A stretch of 64,000 bases of DNA from positions 178,601,956 through 178,665,955 of the forward strand of contig CP136063.1 of assembly GCA_032622095.1 (NCBI GenBank), read 5' to 3'. A program made the position numbers and the translations under genes. The notes beneath the pieces are model-generated. The model was not told the DNA's origin. It did no database searches and saw nothing but the letters and a program-made list of their open reading frames with translations. Shown in pieces: positions 48,901 through 60,900 of this stretch. Position 1 is the first letter of the stretch. Every line of letters begins with the position of its first letter. This DNA is from Siphonodentalium dalli. Taxonomy: Eukaryota; Mollusca; Scaphopoda; Gadilida; Siphonodentaliidae.

Positions 48901-51900
48901 AATCAGTAATGGTCCTCATACCTTTGGAGATATTCGCTCACTGGTTTTCAGCAAATTTTTCTCTTGATCCTGAAAAACAAAATCCATGACTGTCTGTATA
49001 GAGATTCCCAATAAATTCCGGTCATTTACATCAACAATGATTATCATTTTGCATGGATTAATTTCTGTAAAAAAAAAAAAAATTGAGATATGTCAGCCAA
49101 ACAAACCCTGTCAAGAAATCATTTCATATTTGTGAATTTCTTCCCTTCATATCATAAATATATGAAATAATACATTAATTCAGATGTTGATAATGAGAGT
49201 GTCAAGAATCGTCAGTTACACATTTGAAAAGCTAAAACAATTGGTAGCCCTTGCAATGTTTGGAGATCGTTCAACAATATGACAACACCATTGTTGAAGC
49301 AGTGGTTACATGTGTGATCTTTTTTTCCAACATCAATATGCCATATTTATTTTCAGAAAGAATTTATAGAAAAACAAATAGGAAGCTAAAAATCTCGGTT
49401 TTTGCCAGTCCCAGTCAACAGACTATAATAGTATTAACTTGCCCAGATACACAATTCAAAACCCTCCCTTTGCATGGAGAACTGAACCACACTCTCACTG
49501 CTAGACTTTGCTGCAGTAAGTCTGACCGATCTCACATGTGGACATGTTCACATGGTGGTAAACAGGATGGCCAATCAGATTAACTATCGGGTGATAGAGG
49601 CAAGCATGGATTTAGTTTGTCTGATATTTGCAGAATGAGATTCTGAAAGGGTGAATTTAGTAATGCTATCCCACACAGCGGGCTAGCATCACCAAATTTA
49701 CCCTCTGGGAACCTCATTCTTCTCAGGCATCAACTGCTATGGGAGACCTAGGATCAGATTGAAGTTCCCAAGTTGAAGTTGGTGATGTGAACCCATAAGT
49801 CACCTCGATTATGTAATCTATCTTCTGCAAATTAGGGGATATAGAAACTGAACAGAAGCAAATTTCTTACTATTTTTTTTAATTTCTGGTGGAATTGAGA
49901 ACCCGCTTGCCAAATTTTTTGCCAAATGAATATAATTTTTGCCAAATGTGAATTATTTATGCATTTGGCAAATTTGCCAAGCGGCAGTGCAAACCTTGGT
50001 GGCAATATCTTTGCAAATTTTCAAAAGAGTTACTAAAATGATAAAATACAAGCTTTGACAGCACCAATCAATGGATGGGGATTTAAACCAAGCTTACCTT
50101 ATCAGTGGCTTTGGAGCCACAGAACAGTTCGTAATCTATGAGTTTTGTAATGGATGGGTTTTCACCACACACCACACATTTCTTGGACTTTTGTCGTAGC
50201 TTGATTGTGCGGAACGACAAATCCATAGCATCAAACATCAGTAATTTCTTTGAATATGAAGCTTGTAGGAAGTTAGGGAAGTGAAAAAAATGTGTATTTT
50301 ATTTCTACATTATGTGTTAACAATAAAGAAAATTCCTTACCGTATTATGGTAAAACTAACAAGTGTTAAATTTGAAAACAATAATAAATTTCTGAGTTCA
50401 TATACATGTAGTTTGTGCATTTATCAACCTAGTTTCATCCCTGGAATATTACAAAAGTAATGTAAAATTACTATGTTAAATTTGACACCTGAGATTATGA
50501 TTCGATACAAATGGTCAATAAATAAAACAGTAGAATTTCAAATATCTCCAGAATAAAGGATACTGCCAATGTTTGCTAGAATCTTCATTGCTTCTAGTGC
50601 TTGGATGGAACCAATTATTCCTGGAACTAAAAGAAGAGGGTATTTGAAGCAACACTACAGATATGATGTCAAATCATCAAGGTGAGTTCAGAGTCAGGAA
50701 ACAATTTTATATCAAGTTAATTCCAGAACCAGAAAATTTGTTCAGGAACCACAGCATAACTGGAATTTTGATATCAATATTTTCTTAGAATACACATTTG
50801 AGCTGAAGCGCAAATAACAGGGGTATTTTCTCTAAAGTGCAAATAGTTGCATTAAAGCAGAAATCATTTGCACTGAAGCACAAATAATTTATGCTGAAGC
50901 GCAAGTGCATCATATTTACATGAAAGTAACTACACATAAGCTCAAATTGACTCACACAACCAGGTCCTCCTCATGTTGATGTGAAACACGAATTGTTAGA
51001 AGCAGAGACTCTATCCACTTTGAATTAATATTATTCACCATAAGGTGTCTGACCTGTTCATGTCCTTAGTAGGAACATCTAGTTATAAGTTTCACCAATG
51101 TTGAGTGTTGGTCTTGATGTATTTGTCAGTATGTGAGACTTGTATGCCACAGTATGAGAGGTCACCGATGTTGTGTTCTCCTTCTTTTCTGATGACCTTG
51201 CATAAAGGAAAGTTGTCTTGGGGGATATTGACCTTCAGTTGTGAAAGTTTTTATGGATGGGAATGGTTAGTCATCATTTTTTGGCGTTCCTAAACTCCAT
51301 ATTTGTGTTAGGTTCACCTGTATCGGATTGTTTGACTTCTGATTCTGAGGTGAGCCATACATTGCTGGAGGATGGTGTGGGTGTAATTTCCGTATGCCAT
51401 ATAAAATCAAGTGGTTATTACAACCACCTGATTTAGAGTTATCCATCTTCATCCGCATCTTCGTCCATTTGACCACGTGCTTCTGGTCCACAAACAATAG
51501 AAAGAGCAAACTTCAAACATCGATATCTAATCACTCTGAGCTTTGATGGGTGGGTTCTTCGACTCGAATCAAATATTTTTTACCCCCCGAAGCCAAAGAA
51601 ATAGTAATTTGGGAGCGTCTGATCGGTTTGTGTACCTTTAACATATGACTTACCTACACCAAGCACACCTCCATCACTGCAGTTAGTAACCATTTCAGGT
51701 GGTGGTGGCTCTGGGAACAAGCATCTGTAGCAGGGTCCATCTTCATGATTATAAATCGTCAGCTATAGATGTATATAAATGTACATGTAACAGCAAATAT
51801 TGGCATACACATATCACTTTCATACTTCACACAGCATTATGACAGCAACATCCACTGTTGACAATCTGGTCATAAACCAACAACCATATTGCTATTATTT

Positions 51901-54900
51901 TCAAAAAAAAACACGCAATTAGTAATTATTAATTATGCTTAACACAGTGCCTGAGAGAATATGTCATTTGGCTATCTTCAGACCTCAAAATTAGCTAGGG
52001 CAATAGACAATGTCGTACAAAAAGCCAGATGCCAATTTAGTAAAATTTCAAAATTCAAGGGTTGAAACTTGTCATCACTAAAGCTAAAGTGCATGATGAG
52101 CCATTCTGCACTAGTTTTGAGAATGTAGTTGTTATGCACATATATTGCTCGCATCATTTCCATTCAATCCAAACAAGAGGTTTTACCTCGGGTGCTGGCA
52201 TACCCCCATGGTGCCAAACCCACATTAAAATAAACAAAGAAGGATAACTCTAAAACAGAAAATGAAAATAATGTCATTAGGAAGTGTTTTGAATGCAGTC
52301 ACGATGGCAAACCTCCATACCAAATTTCATTCAGTTCCAATACCCCATGGCTGAGATATCTGGGTGGATGGAAATTTCAGATAAACAAAGAAGGGCCATG
52401 GATGAGTTAAGCAATAATCTCGGTTTCCTAATGTAATTACACAGTCTAAAGGCATATGCGGAATAACAAACTTATAAATCGCAAAGCGATTTATAAGAGT
52501 TTGTGATTCGGCATATGCCTTTAGACTGTGTAATTACATTAGGAAACCGAGATTATTCCTTATAATTATACCATTAATTGTTAAATATTGATTTTAAAAA
52601 CAGTTTCGCCCTTGAAAGACGGTTGAAGCAAGGAACTATATGTTCTCAAATAACGGACCGAAACAGAGTCACTGAATAATATCGATCGATCGATTGATAG
52701 ATCGAGTGGGTTTTTCCCGAAGCGTATATGTCAAGGACGAAACAAAAATTAATAAACTTTGCCATCGTTGGAGGAAAATTAAACATTATTAGCAGAATTT
52801 TTGAATACATTTAGTCTCCATATGTCAACTAGGATTCAAGAACAGGCGATAATCAATAAGTTTAGTGAACATTTTCTTATAGGAATTCTCCATTCTGTCG
52901 GCATTGAGCCAAATATTTTTCTATTTCTATTTTTCGCTCCACAGTTAGTAGGCTAGGCCTATACACAAACAAGTTTTCAGAAGAATAAACTATCATGGTT
53001 GGTATTTAAGTAATTTCAAGATGATTTATATATCAAAAACTAATATATTTGGTAAAATTCAAAGTGATTATTAAAAAAAACTTCCAGACATGAATATGAC
53101 CAGTTTCTGAGGAATCTCAGAAATTACAAAATGTTCCGCAACTTGTCAATTCATTTCTTTGCATTCTAACAATTACATGTTGCTACACTGCGATGGGGTG
53201 AAGAAAATTCTGCTGTTATTCTCATGGGGACTTGGGAGCTTTGCATTGAACAATAATTTGAACACCCGTCTACGAGCGGTACTCGATCTGTGGAATCTCA
53301 TAAATCACATCAACCTTCGTAACTACACTGAGACGAGTTGAAGAAATATCCTCGGTTTTCTCATAGGGACTTAACATCATTTGCAAACACCCATCAACGA
53401 GCGGTCTCTGTGGATCTCAGAAATCACATTACGTAATTCTTCGTAAAACTTTGTAACATAACTTATCGCTACACTCGGATGATATGAAAAAATATACTGC
53501 GGTTTTCTCACAGGGACTTTATATCATTTGTAACAACTGTCTACGAGCGGTCTCTGTGGGTCTCAGAAATCATTTACGTAACGCTTTGTAACATATCGCT
53601 GCATTGAGATGAGTTTAAAAAATATGCTTGATCAATAACTTCCTTAATTAGCAAATTTTGGCCCAGCATTATGACCAAAATATTGCTAATTAGCCTAATT
53701 AAGGCAGTTGTTGATCAATTTGATCAAGTTCCAAGCTCCCGTGATCTTTCAAAAATCATAATGCATATGATCGACTCGCCCCTATGCGGTGTGAAAATGT
53801 AAATAAATGAAACGAAAACAAAAAAGTTGTGTAAGTTTAGCCATGCATTTCGTAACGAAACGTCGCAAATACGACAAAATTTATACTCTGTAAGACCTTA
53901 CCAATTTAATTAGTTGTTTTACGAACATGGGACCCAAAAAAAAGTAGATGGGGGAGGGTAAAAAAAAAAGATAAAAAAACTCCCTTCGGGCTTATTCTAT
54001 CCGGTATGAATTTTCACACGACATCACCACTGGAATTTTGTAACTTAAAATGGACATGTTATTTACCCTGAACACTTTATTCAACTTAAACTTTCAAATA
54101 TATTAATATTTAATATATTAAATAAACAATATAAAACAACTGACTGGATACCTTCCAATGTCAAGCAACATAAAAATAATAGTTTTAAAACAAAAATATT
54201 TATAAAGATGGTCTATCTGCAAGTCGAAAATATGGGTGTTTATAAAATAAACGACTATAGCTCGTTAATCAACAGGAACAATAAAAAATAAGATGACACC
54301 TGTACACGTAAAATTACTTCTTTTCTTTGTTTTTCAATAGTTAATTTTCTGTGTTTATTTTATAAATATATTGACCTAAATAAAATGTTAATGAATGTCC
54401 TGTTGGTTGTTGTAATAGAAGCAGAAACGTCGTTTAAAATAAGTAAAAACGAACCCAATTTACAAAGGTTACAACCGGACATGAATGGGTGAAAACGAAA
54501 GTACAAAATGACCGTCTTGCAATTTTACCCGAAACGTACACGTTCCGTTCACAATGCGTACCTCTAATCCGTTACTAAGAACAGTTACTGTTCATCAATG
54601 AGGGCCAACAATAGGCCTACAGCTGCACACTTCTCAGACCAGCAACATTTAGAAAGACACTTCGTTTAAAATACGTAAAAATACATAGAATTCCACTAGA
54701 TACGGCCGGATATGCACGAAACCGAATGTACAAAATGGACTCGTTTATACAGTTTTTCCCGCAATCGAAATGGACACATCCGTTCGCATGGTTTGTGACT
54801 TAGTAGTTATTTAAGTCGCATTATTAAATCTATTGTTTATACTTTTACGACAGCTACCGAGGGTGTGAGCATTAATTAGTCCGGAATCGGAACCGGAATG

Positions 54901-57900
54901 AAACTTAGACATAAAACGGGTAAAGTACAAACGTGTTTCCATTGAAAATAAAAAAAATTAATATTCGCATTTCGGGAAAAAAGTTGTCGGCGGGTTCGTA
55001 AAACAACTAATAAAATTGCTAACGCCTAAACAGCTTGGGAATGTTTATTTCATTGGGGCATTGTCTTTATTTGGATATTTATTTATTATTCTTTTATTGG
55101 CTTTCATACCGTTCGTGAAAAAAAATGTGTACTGCGAAGCGAGTGTAAAGAATGTAGCGTCCTTAGTTACTACGCAACGGACTACAAATATCATTGCGCT
55201 CAAGTACTTTTGGGTCGTTTTTGTTGCATCCGATATAATATTACATTAGCTTTGATAAACTCAACGGCAATTTACTATAGAGAATGAAGTGGGTGTAATT
55301 ATTGCAAAATACACTTATTTACTGTATGAATGATACAAACAACATGGTAATTATAATTAAAATGAATTTATGACTCTAGTCATAAATTCATTTTCATTAT
55401 AATTACCATGTTGTTTGCATCATTCATAGAGCTAATGAGTGTATTTTGCACTAATACATGGCTCAAATTCATTCATTTGTTTCATATATTCTGTTGAGTA
55501 TAAAAGGAGATGGTCCCATAAATGGCCGGATTTAGCGTACAGTACCCCTTAACTTATTTGTAGATTCAGTAATTATAAATACACACCTGACCCTCAAACC
55601 TGAGTGCACTGCCTGAGACGAGCGGCTTTTTAGCGAGGACACATGCATCATTCAACAGGTATCTTGTCGCTACATTATCAGTACAGTCCAGCACAACATC
55701 ATATCAGAAGGCGTCAAGGACAAATAGGCTGATACTGATGATATTACATAACTTAGTCATGTATAAATTGGCACAGTATTATTTTTAACTCAGTTTTAAT
55801 TTCACACAACCCAATGACTAATTCAAAACTAACAAAAAAGCATTTCTGTAAAAATCATGTATACGATGATATTAAGAACTTTACGGTTCTTAATCAATCC
55901 TGAAGGTAGATTCAAAGCAAGCATACTACACTACATCCAATAATAATCATGGTATTTCAACTGTTATGGGTATTACTGACATGAACTGGAAACAAGTACG
56001 CTAAGTGACATCAATGCCCATCAATAGGATGCTGACTTCAGAAATGTCACTTCGTAGTTTACTGCACCTGTTCATCGATTAATGCACAAACACCTTTATT
56101 TTCACTTTGTTTTCTAAACTATTTGCGACGTACTATTTTTCACTCAGTTTAAATCCGCGAACTGATGGGTGTGCAAAAAATATTACTGTGTGAATTTAAA
56201 TACAGGTACAGTAATGCCCTAAATAATCGAATCCTTAACCACAGCAGAATTATGGGTAATTTTTCAGGATTTAATCGGAAATATGGCTTGTTGCCATTCA
56301 TCGGAAAGCTCTGTGAGAGCTTTCCAATGAATGGCAACAAGCCATATTTCCGACTAAATCCTGAAAAATTACCCATAATTATGCAGTGGTTAAGGAGTCG
56401 ATTATGTAGGGCATAACTGTAAGGTAGGTTATTTCCATGATGAAGAGAAACAGAAACAGGCCTCAAAATATGGTGCTAGACTCAGTGAGCTAGCATCACC
56501 AAATTCATCCTCTGGGGACCTCATCTCTATGCATGACCTAGACTCAGATTTAAGTTCCCGGATAGTGAAGATGTTTGGGCACCTTGATAATGCATTGTAC
56601 CAGGTCAGGGTTGGGACAATTACATGCCAATGTAATCGATGTAAATGTAATCGATTACTTTTTTTATCACATCTGATTACAATTGTTAGTGTCCAACCAT
56701 TTTGATCGCATGGAGTAAATAATGAAACAAATCAAATTAAAATATCAAATTTGATTGAATAAAACATCACTACAAAACATGGGTACAAGAAGCGACTGAA
56801 ACAATAGAAAGAAGCAAGCAATAAACACATATTTTTAATATATTTTTTTATTTTCTTACATGCATTGAAACTAACGCATAATATTTATGAAACTATCATT
56901 AGAAACAATTATAAATTATTTGCATGTTCTGTTAGATTCAATACGCAACACAATGAAAATAACACTAAGGTTTATTTGATTATTATCCATTGATATCCTG
57001 ATTAGGATTAGATGAGGCTTAACTCCACCAGTGCAGTAAATGACAAACCAGCTAATTAGGTCTACCGATGTACATCACACCTGCTTTGTTCAGTTAATTA
57101 GCCCTATTGTACCAGTGTGACTCTACAGCCATTGTCTGCAGTAGTCCCAATAATATTTAATCCTAATTGAAGTTGGCTAGCCTATTTTATTCATATTAGA
57201 ACATTTCGTTGTCTGTATGACAAGTTTATTGCTATACATGCTATATTCAACATTTCAACAATTGTGTGTTATCTGTGTCCACTGCCAGAATGTACACAGT
57301 GTACCACATAAAAAACTGTACTAACTTTCTGATATGATGTTTGTATCTGTGCACACTCCACATTGTGAGACTGAGTATCCAATAGCTAGTATGGATATTT
57401 TAGTAAAAGTAATCAAAAAGTAATTAAAAAGTAATCATGATTACAGGTACATTTGAAAGTAATCGATTACGATTATGATTACTTGTAATAAAAAAATGTC
57501 ATGATTACTGATTACAGGTGATTATTCCAAATTTTGTAATTGATTACTTTGATTACGATTACTGATTACGATTACCCCAACCCTGCATTGTACATCTAAG
57601 AATATAGAAAAAGTAAACTAAAAAAGAAAAAGAATCTTTCTAAATAAGTTTCTAAAAAACTAACTTGTTGATTTGATAATAAGGATACTTTGCTAAGCAG
57701 AATGAGGTCACCAGAGGGTAAATTTAGTGATGCTGGCCCACTGTGCAGAGTAACTAAATTCACCCTCTGCATGGGGACCTCGTTCTGCACTATATGTTGA
57801 GACTTGAACAGAAAAAGTTTTATTTCAGCGTGATCTGTTGCTAGATGTATTCATGGATGCAAACCCTCAAGACATCGTACTGAATCATAAAACAGCAACT

Positions 57901-60900
57901 TGCCAACCCAGAAGCAACCACTTATGAGAGATTAAACCTTTCATGACGGGAACTGCGCTGGTGCATCATTAAATGTCCTGTACCAATGTATTCTCTTATA
58001 TATAAGAGAATGCACTGGCTTACAAGTTCACGGTAAATATTGTTAGGCCAATGCATTCTCTTACATATGCCAGGTTCGCTATGAGAGACTCACTTATATA
58101 AGAGAATGCATTGGCACAGGGTTTTCGCAAAATTTCAGGAAGCTCAAGTAATAGAAGGGCTAAAGACTGGATAACAATATGCTGAACATATCACTTGATC
58201 CTTTCTATACTAAATGGATTCTCCCATTCAGTTATAATGTATGCATTGGAAGTCTATTATGCATTTAGAGGGGTGTTTGTGTAATAAAAGCAGACGACAA
58301 GCAGAAAAACAGATAATACAAGAGCAGAATGACTCATAGTCATTGGTGGGAAATGTTAAGATAATAAGTTCAACAGATGACCTATGTCGTTTGTTGAACT
58401 TATTATCAGAACATTTCCTAAGGGAATTACTCGTCAATGAGTATTTAGTATCGAAGCGGTTAATAGCATTTGTGATTTAGTTATACCTAATCCCTGGGGC
58501 AATGATTTGAAATCAAAAATAGTCAAACTGATTAGGTTGTTTGCAGATTTAAACACTAAACATATTCCAATTTGCATAATCATAATAATGAAGTAATGAA
58601 GACAGTCTACATGGATCTACCAACATTTGGAATATACTCTGTATTTTGTATATATGTAGGTGGCCAAAAATACAGTCTATGTGTAACTACCAACATTTGG
58701 AACATAGTCTGTATTTTTGTGGTCAAAAATCTAAAATGGGAAAGAAAATTTTATTTGGCCAAAAAGTTTCAAGGTTATAGTCAGCAATCACCTCTCAAAT
58801 TATCATCAGATCTCAATGCAACCCATAAAGGGGTACTGTACACTAAATTTGGCCATTTTTGGGACCATCTCTTTCTATACTCAACAGAATATATGCAACA
58901 AATGAATGAATTTGAGCCATGGATTAGTGCAAGATATCCTCATGTGCTCTATGAACGATGCAAACAACATGGTTATTATTATGAAAATGAATAAATGGCT
59001 GGAGTCATAAATTAATTTTCATTATAATTACCATGTTGTTTGCATCGTTCATTGAGCACATGGGTATATTTTGTACTAATCCGTGGCTCAAAATCGTTCA
59101 TTTGTTGCATATATTCTGTTGCGTATAAAAGGAGATGGTCCCAAAAATTACCCGATTTTGTGTACAGTACCCCTTTAATTCGTTAACAGGTAATCAGCAG
59201 TTGGTCTCCTGTCCATTCATAACAACTGATCAAAAGTCACACATGCTTACTTATCAAAGCAAAGGTGATTAGCTGCTAGAACTGTGTGATTTTGTAATCA
59301 AGTGATAATATCCTTTACTTCTTTTTGGTTTCAAAATATAAGACAATGAAAGCGAAACAGACATTCTGATCCAGTTTTCTTCCTTCTTCCCTATCATCGA
59401 AATAATTTTTTTGGGGAAAAACAATACACAAAGGATACTTAGTTATGATATCAAGAGCTGAGCTGCTATCCAGAGCGATGTGATATGTCACGCAGTTCAC
59501 TGTGCTATTCAGTCTGAATGAGAAAAATAAGAGAATAACTAGAGTACATCAATAATGAAGCCTATGTTCCTCTAATTCAGGTGCTTAATAACAACTAGTT
59601 CTAATTGATGCCAGAGTGATGGAATCATGGAAGCAAAATGTCTGAAATAGGGAGTGTGATATGGGTCCTACAAATATTCAGTATTAAGACTGATATTCAA
59701 TTCATCTCTAGTATTCAAATTTGATTTCAGAATCAGTAGTAAATTAAATTGGTTGCTCTGTGACATTTGAAGTTTCTTAAATGCCAAGAATGTATATTTA
59801 ACCAGAGCAATATTTCTGGGCCTGTAACCAATTCTGATACTTCTTGTTGTTAGTTCTGACCTATGCATTATTAACTTTGTCACTCTGTTGAGATTGTCTG
59901 ATAACATTGAATCAACAAAGTGCTTCACAAGTATGACGAGAGGCCGATCACGATCGGCAGATGTTTAACCCATCCCTTGGCGATAGTAAATTGTTATAAT
60001 CAGAATCATAATCTTTTAATGTTGAATTATAGAGTATACTGTTATGATCTAAAGTAGTATATGACAAATGTACATAATAACCAGTAATAACACAAATTAT
60101 TGAAATGTATGAGTCAATATAAGGGTTAATATAACATCTAAGGGTTAATATAACATCTAAACTCTAGAGCCTGTCACCACTATCATAGTGTAAGCAGTTC
60201 TATTCATGTTGTTGCAAATTGCCATGTGAGATATCAAAATAATATAATTATTTATTTAATGGAAAAGGTTAAAAGACATGGAATGGGTAAAAGGGGTTAA
60301 ATCACCTATCTCTGCCCTGTTTGATCCAATGTAGTCCCATCATCCAAGGACTTGGAGAGCTCCATTGGTCTAGTTAAATAAATTCACATGGCTAAGTTGT
60401 GGTTAATAAGATAGCTAAATCAATTTATCCAATAATTCACTAATTTGTGTCTCTTATAGAGAGCTAACATATGAGGGCTATAAATAACTCTCAATAAACC
60501 ATGTCTTTTTATCTCTCTCACAGAGAAGCTGTGAGGCTGAGGTATTCATTAATTGTAAGTTACTTGGGTTATAATTGGATAATTCTTAGTTGAAAAAGGG
60601 CCATATCTCTGGTATAACAAATTGGATCTAACCCATATTCAAACTCGTTCTGTATTTTGAGTTGAGAAACTCATATACCAAATTTGGCTCCTATCAGATG
60701 AAAAATGGTTGCTTTATCGAAGTATGTGTGAACTATATGTCAAAGGACCATAACTCCATTAAAAAACATCCGATCAAACCCATATTCGAACTCAATCTGT
60801 ATCTTGGTCTGAGAAACTCATATACCAAATTTGGTTCCAATCAGATAAAAAATGTTTGAGTTATGGCAGAATTCATGAATTCTAAGTCGAAAAAGGGCCA

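Larger units (their letters stand above)
55705..59438 (-). other. MOCS3: U12-type intron of MOCS3 with apparent GT-TG ends
   Basis: The donor (59438-59430) reads GTATCCTTT. Near the 3' end GTCCTTGAC (55721-55713) matches the U12 branch consensus TTCCTTRAY at 8 of 9 positions, with the branch A about 9 nt from the exon. The terminal dinucleotide demanded by the frame is TG. The intron also holds one arm-complete and one truncated copy of a 350-bp hairpin element, plus a TTAA-type MITE, all described separately. Confidence 0.75.

Noticed and set aside
55705-55740. A canonical AG acceptor for the DCTDN exon
   Set aside because: The only nearby AG ('tatcag', 26 bp upstream) shifts the frame and meets a stop after seven codons, so it cannot join the preceding exon.
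56149-56466. Overlapping ORFs on both strands with [12 protein letters not shown]
   Set aside because: They are mirror readings of a palindromic MITE. The same peptide appears at every copy (27037, 30342, 37193).
58572-58994. 140-codon plus-strand ORF
   Set aside because: Its second half is the left arm of a 346-bp hairpin element and no domain is seen. Treated as chance.
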